A stretch of DNA of 64,000 nt, taken from the NCBI RefSeq assembly GCF_000013565.1, contig NC_007802.1, positions 3,162,001 through 3,226,000 of the forward strand, read 5' to 3'. Position 1 is the stretch's first letter. Every line of letters begins with the position of its first letter. This document shows, in pieces, positions 43,115 through 53,809 of the stretch. The translations under genes and the position numbers were made by a program. The notes under the pieces are model-generated. The model was not told the DNA's origin and ran no database searches. It was given only the letters and a program-made list of their open reading frames with translations. Source of the stretch: Jannaschia sp. CCS1. Its GTDB lineage: Bacteria; Pseudomonadota; Alphaproteobacteria; Rhodobacterales; Rhodobacteraceae.

Positions 43115-44890
43115 TCAATCCTGAGGGAGAACGCGCAGACCAAGCTCCATCAGCTGATCGGGCATCGGCTCGGACGGCGCATTCATCATCAGATCTTCGG
43201 CACGCTGGTTCATCGGAAACAGAATCACTTCGCGGATGTTGGCCGTATCGGCCAGAAGCATCACGATCCGGTCGATCCCGGCCGCACATCCACCGTGGGG
43301 CGGCGCGCCATACTGGAACGCGTTGACCATACCGCCAAAGCGCTTGCGCACCTCATCGGCCCCGTAACCCGCCACCTCGAACGCCTTGAACATGATCTCG
43401 GGCTGGTGGTTCCGGATCGCACCAGACACCAGCTCATAGCCGTTGCACGCCAGGTCATACTGGTAGCCCAGAACTGACAGCGGATCCCCGTCCAAAGCCG
43501 CAAGTCCCCCCTGCGGCATGGAAAAGGGGTTGTGGGAAAAATCGATTTTCCCAGTTTCCTCATCGGCCTCGAACATCGGGAAATCGACGATCCAGGCAAA
43601 GGCAAACCGGTTTTGCTCCGTCAGACCCAACTCATCGCCGATAACGGAGCGGGCTCGGCCTGCAACCGCCTCAAACTGTGACGGCTTGCCCGCAAGGAAA
43701 AACGCCGCGTCCCCGACGCCGAGGTCAAGCTGCTGGCGAATGGCTTCCGTCCGCTCGGGCCCGATGTTCTTGGCCAGCGGGCCCGCCGCTTCCATCCCTT
43801 CGCCCTGATCGCGCCAGAAGATATACCCCATCCCGGGCAATCCCTGCTCCTGCGCAAACTTGTTCATCCGGTCGCAGAATTTCCGCGAACCGCCTTTGGG
43901 CGCGGGAATGGCGCGCACCTGGGTGCCCTCCTGCTCCAGCAGTTTGGCGAAAATCGCGAAGCCTGACCCCGCGAAGTGCTCGGAGACGATTTGCATCTTG
44001 ATCGGATTGCGCAGGTCCGGCTTGTCGGTGCCATACCAAAGCGCCGCGTCGGCATAGCTGATCAGCGGCCACTGCTGATCCACGGTCGCGCCGTCGCCGA
44101 ATTCCTCAAACACGCCGCGCAGCACCGGCTCGATCGTGTCGAAGACGTCCTGCTGCTCCACAAAGCTCATCTCAAGGTCGAGCTGATAGAAATCCGTCGG
44201 AGAGCGGTCCGCCCGCGGGTCTTCATCGCGGAAACACGGCGCGATCTGGAAATATTTGTCGAAGCCCGACACCATCAGCAGCTGTTTGAATTGCTGCGGC
44301 GCTTGCGGCAATGCGTAAAATTTACCCGGGTGCTGACGAGAGGGCACAAGGAAATCGCGTGCACCCTCAGGCGAAGAGGCGGTGATGATCGGCGTCTGAT
44401 ACTCCCGAAATTGCTTGTCCCACATCCGTTTACGGATGCTCGCCACCACGTCGGACCGCAGCATCATGTTGGTTTGCATCTTCTCGCGCCGCAGGTCGAG
44501 GTAGCGGTATTTCAGGCGCGTTTCCTCAGGGTATTCCTGATCGCCAAAGACCTGCAGAGGCAACTCGCCAGCAGCGCCAAGGACTTCCATATCGCGGATA
44601 TAGACCTCAATCTCACCCGTCGGCAGCTTCTCGTTCACCAGCTCCGGCGCACGCGCCTTCACCTCGCCGTCGATGCGGATACAAAACTCCGCCCGCAGTT
44701 TTTCAACCTCTGCAAACACAGGGCTGTCGGGATCGCAGAGAATCTGGGTGATGCCGAAATGGTCGCGCAGGTCGATGAAGATCACGCCACCGTGGTCACG
44801 GCGACGATGCACCCACCCCGAAAGGCGGATCGTCTCGCCGACATTTGCGGCGGTCAGGGCGGCACAGGAATGGCTGCGGTAGGCGTGCAT
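43115..44890 (-). CDS. aspS: Aspartyl-tRNA synthetase
   Basis: A 591-residue class II synthetase of bacterial type. The N-terminal OB-fold anticodon domain has [19 protein letters not shown]. The core has motif 2 ([19 protein letters not shown]), a long GAD insertion and motif 3 ([27 protein letters not shown]). In alphaproteobacteria it is usually a non-discriminating enzyme when gatCAB is present, which cannot be judged here. The ATG at 44890 fits the normal N-terminus MHAYRSHSC. Confidence 0.97.
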   Translation of the reverse strand: MHAYRSHSCAALTAANVGETIRLSGWVHRRRDHGGVIFIDLRDHFGITQILCDPDSPVFAEVEKLRAEFCIRIDGEVKARAPELVNEKLPTGEIEVYIRDMEVLGAAGELPLQVFGDQEYPEETRLKYRYLDLRREKMQTNMMLRSDVVASIRKRMWDKQFREYQTPIITASSPEGARDFLVPSRQHPGKFYALPQAPQQFKQLLMVSGFDKYFQIAPCFRDEDPRADRSPTDFYQLDLEMSFVEQQDVFDTIEPVLRGVFEEFGDGATVDQQWPLISYADAALWYGTDKPDLRNPIKMQIVSEHFAGSGFAIFAKLLEQEGTQVRAIPAPKGGSRKFCDRMNKFAQEQGLPGMGYIFWRDQGEGMEAAGPLAKNIGPERTEAIRQQLDLGVGDAAFFLAGKPSQFEAVAGRARSVIGDELGLTEQNRFAFAWIVDFPMFEADEETGKIDFSHNPFSMPQGGLAALDGDPLSVLGYQYDLACNGYELVSGAIRNHQPEIMFKAFEVAGYGADEVRKRFGGMVNAFQYGAPPHGGCAAGIDRIVMLLADTANIREVILFPMNQRAEDLMMNAPSEPMPDQLMELGLRVLPQD

Positions 44891-44972
44891 CAAGGGTTCT
44901 CCGGGTGGGTCGAAATGCGGATCGGAATGTGGGCCGGATAGACCGCCCGGGGCAGCCCATGTCAACCCCGCG

Positions 44973-45800
44973 TCACAGCTGACACGCCAGCGCCTGGCTG
45001 ATGGCGGCGGGTGAAAATGCACCCAATCCACGGGTGTCCAGCGTGTCGCCGATAAAGCGTGTCGCCATAACCTGGCTCCAGCCCTGGTTGGCAGTGATCA
45101 TCTCCGGGCCGTCGCCGCAATCCCGGATGCCGCCGGTGATGAACGGCTCCCCGATGCGATGATTGGTGAGGCCTTCCATAGTAGCGATTTCGGTCAAGGC
45201 ACCATCCTCAAACCGCCAGACCCGCAAGGTGCGGGCCAGATGCGGTCGGTCGATATAGGCGATTTCCATCAGACCGTCACCGTTCAAGTCGGCCGCCCCG
45301 ATGGGGGCAAGCCAGCGGTTGGACCGCCCGATGAACGGCGTCGCAGCGGTTTCGCGGAGGCTGACGCCATCATCTGCAAAAGAGTAGACGGCCAGTTGCG
45401 CACCCAATCGCTGGTGACTTTGCACCACGATGATCTCCGGGCGGCCATCGAAGTCGAGGTCGATAAGGCGCGGGGCGGTATCCTCGAACACCAGCTCTTC
45501 CGGAAGGACAGCGGACGGGACACCGCAGGCCACGCTCGCACGGTCTGTGTAGGCGTGCAGTTCCGTCCCCTCAATCGCGTCCCCAAGGACGCCATGAGCA
45601 TAGCGTGTCGTCGGGCCGTCATACCAAGCCAGGCCTCCGTTGAGCCCCGCAGCGCTGACGCTTTCCGGCATCTGAGTTTCCAGGTGAAGCGCGGCGCTGC
45701 ACCCAAACGCTGCGCCCGCCGACGCCACCCCCAGGCACAGGCCCATCCACACGCCGCGCGCGCAGCCTTTCAACGCACGGGGCGGATGACGCGGCGCCAC
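44973..45800 (-). CDS. Secreted FG-GAP/VCBS-repeat protein
   Basis: About 275 residues with a signal peptide ([18 protein letters not shown]) and at least two calcium-binding FG-GAP/VCBS-like repeats ([15 protein letters not shown] and [15 protein letters not shown]). The GTG at 45800, four bases after the ferredoxin stop, gives a basic n-region before the hydrophobic core; an ATG at 45746 is an alternative start. It probably folds as a partial beta-propeller in the periplasm or outside the cell. The partner is unknown. Confidence 0.75.
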   Translation of the reverse strand: MAPRHPPRALKGCARGVWMGLCLGVASAGAAFGCSAALHLETQMPESVSAAGLNGGLAWYDGPTTRYAHGVLGDAIEGTELHAYTDRASVACGVPSAVLPEELVFEDTAPRLIDLDFDGRPEIIVVQSHQRLGAQLAVYSFADDGVSLRETAATPFIGRSNRWLAPIGAADLNGDGLMEIAYIDRPHLARTLRVWRFEDGALTEIATMEGLTNHRIGEPFITGGIRDCGDGPEMITANQGWSQVMATRFIGDTLDTRGLGAFSPAAISQALACQL

Positions 45801-45804
45801 CGGA

Positions 45805-46495
<691 letters not shown>

Positions 46496-47053
46496 ATGCA
46501 GAAATGGATCACCCTCGCCGCCGCTGGCGGTCTTGCGGCGTGTCAGTTGCCCCCCCCCGAGGACAGTTTCACCTCGGTCATAGATCCGGTTATCAACTCA
46601 GGTGCCGCTGGCGTGCAGGTCAGTCGTGGTGTGGGTCCGGCCAATGCGGACCCTCAAAGCTGCTATGGCCGTGAAATCGAGCCCGCGGTGATTGAGACGG
46701 TGACCGAACAGCTGATGGTCGAGCCGGAAGAGCTGGACCGCAACGGCAACATCCGCCGCCCCGCTGTTTTCGTCACAGCGACTGAGCAGCGCATTGTCGA
46801 GGACCGGACAGAGATCTGGTTTGAAACACCCTGCGAGATGGAGAGCGACGCAGAATTCGTTGCCAACCTGCAAAGAGCCCTCACGGCCCGGGGGCATTAT
46901 GATGGCGCGGTCACCGGCGAGATGAACCGCGCCACCGTGCGCGCCGTGCGCGCCTACCAACAGCCGCAGGGCCTCGACAGCGGTGTGTTGTCACTGGCCG
47001 CCGCCCGTCAATTGGGTCTGTCGGTCTGGGATCCTGATTTATCAGGCGGATAG
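46496..47053 (+). CDS. Lipoprotein with C-terminal peptidoglycan-binding domain
   Basis: A 185-residue lipoprotein. MQKWITLAAAGGLAAC gives a signal peptide ending in a lipobox LAAC, so C16 would be lipid-modified. The C-terminal 65 residues (LQRALTARGHYDGAVTGEMNRATVRAVRAYQ) are a peptidoglycan-binding-1 domain. It should sit in the outer membrane and touch the cell wall. It is followed by a strong terminator. A longer upstream frame lacks a signal peptide. Confidence 0.85.
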   Translation: MQKWITLAAAGGLAACQLPPPEDSFTSVIDPVINSGAAGVQVSRGVGPANADPQSCYGREIEPAVIETVTEQLMVEPEELDRNGNIRRPAVFVTATEQRIVEDRTEIWFETPCEMESDAEFVANLQRALTARGHYDGAVTGEMNRATVRAVRAYQQPQGLDSGVLSLAAARQLGLSVWDPDLSGG

Positions 47054-47077
47054 ATTGCCGCCCAAGACCGCATAATA

Positions 47078-47112
47078 AAAGCCCCCGGTCGCCATCCAGC
47101 GCCGGGGGCTTT
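47078..47112. terminator. Bidirectional intrinsic terminator (lipoprotein / Do protease)
   Basis: Perfect stem AAAGCCCCCGG (47078-47088) / CCGGGGGCTTT (47102-47112) with a 13-base loop between two convergent stop codons. Confidence 0.85.
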
Positions 47113-47134
47113 GTGTTTCGTGCCACGTCTCAGG

Positions 47135-48682
47135 TCACTCCTTGATGCCCAAGGCCATGAAGCGTGGGTTGCCGTCGCGGCGGATCAGAAGCAGGATCGT
47201 TTCCTGCCCCGCCTCATCCGCCGCGTCGATCCGCAGTTGAAAATCAGCGATTGTTGTCACAGGCATCTGGGTCACTTCGGTGATGATGTCACCCACCTGG
47301 AGGCCCATTTCAGCAGCAGCGGAGACCGGGTCGATCTCGGTGATCACCAGACCATTGGTGACACCGCGCGCATTCAGCTCGCCCCGCAACTCATCGGTCA
47401 GGGGGGTCAGCGTCATGCCAAGCACAATACTGGAGGGAGCGGCTTCTGCGCCTTCGGGTGTCTCAGGGGCGGCGGCCGATTCCGCCGTCTCCCGGCGACC
47501 GAGGGTAATGCGCAACGTCTCCGTCGCGCCATCGCGGAAGACCACCACGCGGACGGTCTCACCCACAGTGCTGTCACCCACCACGCGCACGAGGCCGCGC
47601 GTGTCTTCCACATCGGCTCCGTCGAACGTCAGGATCACATCACCAACCTCGATCCCACCCTCAAGCGCGGGGCCCTCGGGCACGTCGGTGACCATCGCGC
47701 CACGGGCCTCATCAAGCCCCAGCGCGTCGGCCATCTCCGTCGTCACGTCTTGGATGCGAACGCCAAGCCAGCCGCGCCGAGTCTCTCCGAACTCACGCAG
47801 CTGATCGACCACGTTGATCACGACATCCGAGGACATTGCGAAGCCGATACCGATGGAGCCGCCCGTGGGGGACAGGATCGCGGTGTTCACCCCGATCACC
47901 TCCCCTTCAAGATTGAACAGCGGGCCGCCGGAATTACCCTGATTGATCGCCGCATCGGTCTGAATGAAGTCGTCATAGGTGCCGGACAGGGAGCGGCCGA
48001 ATGCGGACACCACACCGACGGAGACCGAGAAGCCCTGCCCCAGCGGGTTGCCCATGACCATAACCCAGTCGCCGACGCGGTGGTCCGACGCGACGCCGAA
48101 GGGGACATATGGCAGCGGCTCATCGCTTTGCACACGCAGCAGCGCGATGTCGGTATTGGGGTCTGTGCCGATCAGTTCGGCCACCAGTTCCACACCGTTG
48201 CGGAACTCGATCATGATCTCATCCGCGCCCTCAATGACGTGGTTGTTGGTGACCAGATAGCCATCCTCCGAGATCACAAAACCGGACCCCAGGGCCTGGC
48301 TCCGCCGGGGTGAGGGACCGTTGTCACCGCCATCCGGGCCGAGGAACTCGTTGAAGAAATCTTCCAGCGGAGAGCCTTCCGGCACGACCGGCGCGGGGCC
48401 ACCGCCACGGCCAGCAACGACCGACGACGTCGTGATGTTGACCACCGCGTCGCCCACCTGATCAACCAGATCGGCAAACCCCGGCAGGGCACCCGATTGC
48501 GCACGCGCGGGCAATGAGCTGATCGCCAGGGCCAGCGCCGTGAGGGCGGCCATGAGAGCGCCAAGAACAAGGCGCGTGTCCAGGCGGCGCTGATGCGGCA
48601 TCGCGATCGCACGGGCCCGCAATCTGGGCTGGGACTGCGACATGGACTGGGGGGGACGTGGGGGTCTTGTTTGGGTCGTCAC
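47135..48682 (-). CDS. degP: Do/DegP-type periplasmic serine protease
   Basis: A 515-residue HtrA-family protease. A signal or anchor near LVLGALMAALTALALAISSLPARA is followed by a trypsin-like domain with H in VTNNHVIEG, D in NTDIALL and S in QGNSGGPL, and two PDZ domains (GWLGVRIQ... and IVLGMTLTPL...). It degrades or refolds damaged envelope proteins. I chose GTG at 48682 because AGGAGG lies nine bases before it; the ATG at 48643 has no good site. The gene runs behind the hflK-hflC-DUF2065 run on the same strand. Confidence 0.93.
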   Translation of the reverse strand: MTTQTRPPRPPQSMSQSQPRLRARAIAMPHQRRLDTRLVLGALMAALTALALAISSLPARAQSGALPGFADLVDQVGDAVVNITTSSVVAGRGGGPAPVVPEGSPLEDFFNEFLGPDGGDNGPSPRRSQALGSGFVISEDGYLVTNNHVIEGADEIMIEFRNGVELVAELIGTDPNTDIALLRVQSDEPLPYVPFGVASDHRVGDWVMVMGNPLGQGFSVSVGVVSAFGRSLSGTYDDFIQTDAAINQGNSGGPLFNLEGEVIGVNTAILSPTGGSIGIGFAMSSDVVINVVDQLREFGETRRGWLGVRIQDVTTEMADALGLDEARGAMVTDVPEGPALEGGIEVGDVILTFDGADVEDTRGLVRVVGDSTVGETVRVVVFRDGATETLRITLGRRETAESAAAPETPEGAEAAPSSIVLGMTLTPLTDELRGELNARGVTNGLVITEIDPVSAAAEMGLQVGDIITEVTQMPVTTIADFQLRIDAADEAGQETILLLIRRDGNPRFMALGIKE

Positions 48683-48691
48683 GACAAATAG

Positions 48692-48697
48692 CCTCCT
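48692..48697 (-). promoter_or_regulatory. Ribosome binding site supporting the GTG start of the Do protease
   Basis: AGGAGG on the minus strand, nine bases upstream of GTG at 48682-48680. Confidence 0.7.
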
Positions 48698-48891
48698 GAA
48701 AAACCGTCGGGCAGGCACGACTGCCCTCTGATCATATTTCGGGCGCTGGCCCGGGCTTTCAAGTTCGGGAAACCCGACCTTGGCTTCCCAAACCGTCACA
48801 TGGGCGTGAACCAGCGCACTTTGGACGGAAAGTGGCACGGGGTCTCGCGCAAACCAACGCATAAATCGAGCCAAACACCAGAAAACTCACC

Positions 48892-49086
48892 TCACAGCAG
48901 ACTGACCGCCCACGACGTCAAGACCGCGCCAAGCGCCACGGCACAAAATCCAATCAGCCGCCGTGTCTCTGGCGGGATCGTCTGCATCGCCCGCAACAGG
49001 TCTTCCAGACGCGAAGGGGCCAGTGCGAACACCAGCCCCTCAATCACGAGGACCATTCCCAGGCCCATCAGAATCGCCTGCCACAT
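48892..49086 (-). CDS. DUF2065 family small membrane protein
   Basis: A 64-residue protein with two hydrophobic helices (about 5-22 and 43-62) matching DUF2065. It lies six bases after hflC, as is usual in proteobacteria, and before the Do protease. The function is unknown; association with the HflKC membrane proteolysis system is inferred from conserved order. Confidence 0.85.
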   Translation of the reverse strand: MWQAILMGLGMVLVIEGLVFALAPSRLEDLLRAMQTIPPETRRLIGFCAVALGAVLTSWAVSLL

Positions 49087-49092
49087 GGGCGC

Positions 49093-49995
49093 TTATTGCC
49101 CGGCAGGTGCCAGCGAATTGCCGCCCCCGAGGGCCGAGCCATCGAAGTAGCCGAAGAACTCGCTGTCGGGGCTGATCACGAAGCTGGAGTTTTCACCCAG
49201 CGCGCGTTCGTAAGCCGTAAGCGAACGGGTGAAGTCGAAGAACTCGGTGTCCTGGCCGAACGCCTCCGCGAAGATCCGCGTCCGCTCGGCGTCCGCCTCA
49301 CCTCGAGTGATCTCGGCCTCCCGCGCGGCGTCGGAGACAAGCTCCACCACCGTACGATCCGCTGTGGCTCGGATCCGCTGCGCGGCCTCTTCACCACGGG
49401 CGATCTCGTCTGCGGCCTCCCGTTCACGCTCCGCCCGCATCCGGGCAAAGGTCGCATCGAGGTTCTGAGCCGGAAGGTTCGTTTGCTTCAGACGAACATC
49501 AAGAACCCGGACCCCAAGCGATTCCGCCCGGGCCCGTGCCTGGGCCGTGATCTGCACCATCAGACCGGCCCGTTCTTCTGAAAGGATGGTGTTGGAGGTC
49601 ACACCATCGGCACCCAGAACGGCCCGGATCCGGTCCGTCAGAATGGCTTCGATCAGGTCGTCGGCGCGGCGAATACCACCGCCACCCACGGCCCGGTTAA
49701 ACTGCTCGGTATCGACGATGCGGTAGCGCGCGAAGGCATCCACGACCAAACGACGGTCATCGGACGGCGTGACCTCTGTCGCGGCAGTATCAAGCGACAG
49801 GATGCGGTCCTCGTAGTAGATGACGTTCTGGATGAACGGGATTTTGAAGTTCAGGCCGGGCTCGTCGATGACCTGACGGATCTGACCAAACTGCAGGACC
49901 AGCGCGCGCTGCCGTTCATCCACCACGAAGATGGAGGAAGACAGAAGCACGATACCGAGGACGACAACGGGGATAAGATAAGTTATACGGCGCAT
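49093..49995 (-). CDS. hflC: FtsH modulator HflC
   Basis: A 300-residue SPFH-domain protein with one N-terminal helix (about 5-24) and the band-7 fold (VVDERQRALVLQFGQIRQVIDEPGLNFKIPF). With HflK it forms a membrane cage that regulates the FtsH protease. The ATG at 49995 is two bases after the hflK stop. Confidence 0.95.
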   Translation of the reverse strand: MRRITYLIPVVVLGIVLLSSSIFVVDERQRALVLQFGQIRQVIDEPGLNFKIPFIQNVIYYEDRILSLDTAATEVTPSDDRRLVVDAFARYRIVDTEQFNRAVGGGGIRRADDLIEAILTDRIRAVLGADGVTSNTILSEERAGLMVQITAQARARAESLGVRVLDVRLKQTNLPAQNLDATFARMRAEREREAADEIARGEEAAQRIRATADRTVVELVSDAAREAEITRGEADAERTRIFAEAFGQDTEFFDFTRSLTAYERALGENSSFVISPDSEFFGYFDGSALGGGNSLAPAGQ

Positions 49996-49996
49996 C

Positions 49997-51181
49997 TTAG
50001 TTCGAGCTCCCCGTGGTGGTGGCATCGCCTTGCGGACGACGCAGTTCATTCAGTGGCAGATAAGGTACGACGCCAGATCCACCGGCATCTCCGTCGATCA
50101 CGACAAGGTCGGTGTCGCCAAGCACACGCTCCAGCGTTTCCAGGTACAGGCGGCGGCGCGTCACCTCTGGGGCCGCCTCGTATTCCTGAAGAATGGCAAG
50201 GAAGCGGCTGGCTTCACCCAAAGCCTCGTTCACCACGCGGGCGCGATACCCTTCGGCTTCTTCCAGCAGCTGAGCAGCCTCACCCCGGGCACCGGCGGTG
50301 ACACGGTTGGAATAGGCGTCTGCGGTCCGTTCCAGGCGGTCCCGCTCCTGGGCTGCCGCCTGCACTTCGCGGAACGAGTCGATCACCTGGGTCGGCGGAT
50401 CTGCCCGGTCGAGGTTGATACGAATGATGTTCACACCGGAACCGTAGCTGTCCATCGTCGTCTGGATCAGGGCGAGTGCCTGATCACCGATCAACTGACG
50501 GTCACGGTTGAGGATCGGGGCCAGTTCGGATTGCGCAATGATCTCGCGCATGGCCGATTCAGCGACCGATCGGATCGTATTCTCGGGATCGCGCAGGTTG
50601 AACAGGAAGTCAGCGGGGTTGTTGATGTTCCAGACCACGTCAAAGTCGATGTCGACGATGTTCTCGTCTGTGGTCAGCATCAGGCCAGTGTCAGACGCGC
50701 CGGACCGGTTGTTGCCGATGGCTTCTGTCCGCTCCTGATCGGTATCAAGGACCTCCGCCGTCACCAGGGGCCAGGGCGCGAGGTGCGGGCCATCGCCGGT
50801 GATGCGGTACTCAGAGCCCAGGAACAGCTCCACCCCCTGCTCCCCCGGCTGAACCGAGTAGAAGGAAGCATAGAGCCACGCGCCAAGGCCCAGGATGATC
50901 GCCCCAATCCACATCGTGCGGGGGCTGATCGGATCGCCGCCGCCCTGTCCGGAGCCGCCGGAGCCGTTGCCACGGCCCCCCATCAGCACGCGAAGCTGCT
51001 CCTGCCCCTTGCGCATGATGTCGTCGAGTTCCGGGATATTCTGCCCGTCCCCGCCGCCGGGCCGCCGAGGGCCATTGCCATTGCCGTTGTCACCACCGGA
51101 GCCGTTGCCGCGATTGCCACCGCCGCCGCTGCCGCCATTGCTACTGCCGCCACCCCAAGGTCCGCCGCTGTTACCCGCCAT
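49997..51181 (-). CDS. hflK: FtsH modulator HflK
   Basis: A 394-residue SPFH protein. The first 90 residues are a Gly/Asn/Ser-rich cytoplasmic extension (GGSSNGGSGGGGNRG), followed by a membrane helix (about 95-115) and the band-7 domain (SVQPGEQGVELFLGS). It pairs with HflC. The N-terminal extension is longer and more glycine-rich than in E. coli, as is common in alphaproteobacteria. Confidence 0.95.
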   Translation of the reverse strand: MAGNSGGPWGGGSSNGGSGGGGNRGNGSGGDNGNGNGPRRPGGGDGQNIPELDDIMRKGQEQLRVLMGGRGNGSGGSGQGGGDPISPRTMWIGAIILGLGAWLYASFYSVQPGEQGVELFLGSEYRITGDGPHLAPWPLVTAEVLDTDQERTEAIGNNRSGASDTGLMLTTDENIVDIDFDVVWNINNPADFLFNLRDPENTIRSVAESAMREIIAQSELAPILNRDRQLIGDQALALIQTTMDSYGSGVNIIRINLDRADPPTQVIDSFREVQAAAQERDRLERTADAYSNRVTAGARGEAAQLLEEAEGYRARVVNEALGEASRFLAILQEYEAAPEVTRRRLYLETLERVLGDTDLVVIDGDAGGSGVVPYLPLNELRRPQGDATTTGSSN

Positions 51182-51311
51182 GTGTTCTCTCACCTCTCAC
51201 GAATGCCTTGCACGGGCGCCTCATCCGTCAGGCGCCATTGTTGCTGTCATATATGGGGCAAAAAATCCGGTTTGCACCCACAAACGCCCGCTTTTCCCGC
51301 AGATGTGACGA

Positions 51312-52766
51312 TTAAGCGGTGCGGATAGGCTCCCGCATTGTCACGATCTCTTCCGACATCGTCGGGTGGACGGCGACCGTGCGGTCGAAATCCTCCTTGG
51401 TTGCGCCCATTTTCACGGCGATGCCCGCCAGTTGGATCATCTCTCCGGCGGCAGGGGCCACGATGTGACAGCCCAGGATCTTTCGCGTCTCCTGGCTGAC
51501 AATCAGCTTCATCATGACGCGCCAGGGCTTGCCCGCGAACGCCGTCTGCATGGGCCGGAACGACGTGCAGTAGACCTCGATCGGTTCCTGATCCCGCGCG
51601 GTTTCCTCCGTCAGGCCAACGCTGCCGTATTCCGGCGTAGTGAAGACAGCCGACGGGATCAGATCGTGATCCACGGGCGTGGGGCTGCCGTTGAAGACCG
51701 TCTCCACAAACGCCATGCCCTCGCGGATCGCCACAGGTGTCAGGTTCACGCGGTTGGTGACGTCGCCGATAGCGTAGATCGACGGCACACCGGTTTGGCT
51801 GTACTCATCCACCACGACCTCTCCGCGCCGTCCGACAGTGACGCCTGCGTCCTCCAGGCCCATACCATCGGTATTCGGCGTGCGGCCCGTGGCGAACAGC
51901 ACCTGATCAAAGACATCCTCCTTGCCGCTTGTGGATTTCACCCAGATCGGGCCGCCCGCATTGCTCTCAGGCAGCAGGTCGCCCGAGGCTTGCGCGGGAG
52001 CGCCCATGGACGCCCCACTCGCCGTCTCAAACCCAGAGACGTCATGATCCGCCCCGGCCGGGGCCATCTCATGGATGTTGGTGCCAAGGTTCAGATCAAT
52101 CCCCTGCTCGCGCATCATTTCCGCAATCAGCCCGCGCGCTTCGTCATCAAAGCCCCGCAGGATCTGCGCGCCGCGATAGTATTGCGTCACCTTCACGCCG
52201 AGGCCCGCCATGATGCAGGCAAATTCGCAGGCGATGTAGCCACCGCCGATGATCAACATCGACTTGGGCAAAGCATCCAGGTTGAACAGATCGTCCGAGA
52301 CCAGGCCCAGATGCGCGTTCGGCATATCGGGCCGCGTGGGTCGCCCGCCCGTGGCCACAAGGATGTGCTTGGCGGTCTTTTCCTGCCCGTTCACGCTGAC
52401 GGTATGGGCACCTGCCACGATGGCACGCCCGTCGAAAATCTCCACGCCCGAGCCATCCAGAAGTTTTCGGTAGACGCCCTCAAGCCGGTCGAGTTCTGAA
52501 TTCAGATGGCCGCGGAACACCGGCCAATGGAATGCGCCGTCTTCCACGTCCCAGCCATAGGCGCGCGCCTCCGAGAAACCCTCTCGGTAGCTTGCCGCAA
52601 AGACCATGAGTTTCTTGGGCACACAGCCCCGGATCACACAGGTGCCACCCAACCGGCTTTCCTCGGCCAAGGCCACTCGTGCCCCGCCCGCCGCCGCAAC
52701 CCGCGCGGCCCGAACCCCGCCGGAACCGCCCCCAATCACGAACAGGTCATAGTCAAAGTCGGACAT
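51312..52766 (-). CDS. gor: Glutathione-disulfide reductase
   Basis: A 484-residue flavoprotein. The FAD fingerprint is FVIGGGSGGVRAARVA, the redox disulphide is C-V-I-R-G-C in LGGTCVIRGCVPKKL, and the C-terminal interface carries the HPTMSEE catalytic histidine. The NADPH-binding region has IIGGGYIACEFA. It contains an insertion of about 30 residues (SGFETASGASMGAPAQASGD) in the NADPH domain. It keeps glutathione reduced. Confidence 0.93.
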   Translation of the reverse strand: MSDFDYDLFVIGGGSGGVRAARVAAAGGARVALAEESRLGGTCVIRGCVPKKLMVFAASYREGFSEARAYGWDVEDGAFHWPVFRGHLNSELDRLEGVYRKLLDGSGVEIFDGRAIVAGAHTVSVNGQEKTAKHILVATGGRPTRPDMPNAHLGLVSDDLFNLDALPKSMLIIGGGYIACEFACIMAGLGVKVTQYYRGAQILRGFDDEARGLIAEMMREQGIDLNLGTNIHEMAPAGADHDVSGFETASGASMGAPAQASGDLLPESNAGGPIWVKSTSGKEDVFDQVLFATGRTPNTDGMGLEDAGVTVGRRGEVVVDEYSQTGVPSIYAIGDVTNRVNLTPVAIREGMAFVETVFNGSPTPVDHDLIPSAVFTTPEYGSVGLTEETARDQEPIEVYCTSFRPMQTAFAGKPWRVMMKLIVSQETRKILGCHIVAPAAGEMIQLAGIAVKMGATKEDFDRTVAVHPTMSEEIVTMREPIRTA

Positions 52767-52986
52767 GGGGGAGCGCTCCATCAGGTAGAAAGGGTCGCGT
52801 CGGGTATCTCACACCGCCGCAGGCAAAACCAGTGCGCTTGCGGGACTTTGTCGTACTGCTGGCCCGAACCAATACAGCACACGAAAGGGTCGGCAGAACG
52901 GGAGCCCCCGGGGCGCTGGCAGGACAGAGTGTGCAGGACCCGACGCAGCACCGCCGCCACCCCGGCACGTCTTCACCCCCTGATGG
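52767..52986. other. Intergenic region gor / rpiA
   Basis: 220 bp without a supportable gene; the leader of gor should start here. A short Pro/Arg-rich frame is present on the minus strand but looks like noise. Confidence 0.5.
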
Positions 52987-53775
52987 TTATTCCTTGACCT
53001 CAACGAACAGATTATCCGTTTCGGCCACATCCACCCGCTCATGCTCGATTGTGCCGTTGTTGATATCGCGCACTTCCACGGTGCCGTCGGCATTGCCAAT
53101 GACCAACACATCGCAGATGTCCAGGAACAGCCCGTTTTCCACCACGCCCGGGATTTGGTTGAGCACCAGGCTCAACTGCGCCGGTTGCGCGATACGCCGC
53201 AGATGCAGGTCCAGGATCAGGTTCCCTTCATCCGTGCGAAACGGTTCCGCCCCCGACAGACGCAGCGACGCCGAGCGGCCAAGCACATCAAGGTTCGACA
53301 ACATCTCTTCGATCAGCGCCTTGGTCGTTTGCCAGCCGAAGGGAATGACCTCCACCGGCAACGGGAACGCGCCCAAAGTGTCCACTTGCTTGGTCGGGTC
53401 AGCGATCACGACCATCTGATCAGACGCCGTGGCGACAACCTTTTCATGCAGAAGCGCGCCGCCGCCGCCCTTGATCAGGTTCAGATTCGGGTCGTATTCG
53501 TCCGTTCCGTCAATCGTCAGGTCCAGCCAGCGCACATCATCCAGCGTCTTGACCGTCACGCCGACATCGCGCGCGAGATCCGCCGTGCGGGTTGAGGTCG
53601 CAACGCCCGTGATCTGCATCCCCTCATCGCGGACCAACTCACCCAGGCAGCGCACCATCCATGCGGCCGTGGATCCCGTGCCCAACCCCACACGCATTCC
53701 ATCTTCCACATATTCCACTGCACGGCGCGCGGCGACGTATTTGGCTCGGTCGATGGGGGAAAGCTCTGCCGTCAT
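52987..53775 (-). CDS. rpiA: Ribose-5-phosphate isomerase A
   Basis: A 262-residue enzyme interconverting ribose-5-phosphate and ribulose-5-phosphate. Conserved motifs are VGLGTGSTAAWMV (phosphate loop), DLTIDGTDEYD with the catalytic aspartates, and LIKGGGGALLHEKVVA with the catalytic glutamate and lysine. It is slightly longer than usual (about 220-235), with an extra C-terminal stretch rich in acidic residues. Confidence 0.96.
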   Translation of the reverse strand: MTAELSPIDRAKYVAARRAVEYVEDGMRVGLGTGSTAAWMVRCLGELVRDEGMQITGVATSTRTADLARDVGVTVKTLDDVRWLDLTIDGTDEYDPNLNLIKGGGGALLHEKVVATASDQMVVIADPTKQVDTLGAFPLPVEVIPFGWQTTKALIEEMLSNLDVLGRSASLRLSGAEPFRTDEGNLILDLHLRRIAQPAQLSLVLNQIPGVVENGLFLDICDVLVIGNADGTVEVRDINNGTIEHERVDVAETDNLFVEVKE

Positions 53776-53809
53776 GGTCAGGTCTCAGTCTTGTTACTAT
53801 ACATTTCGA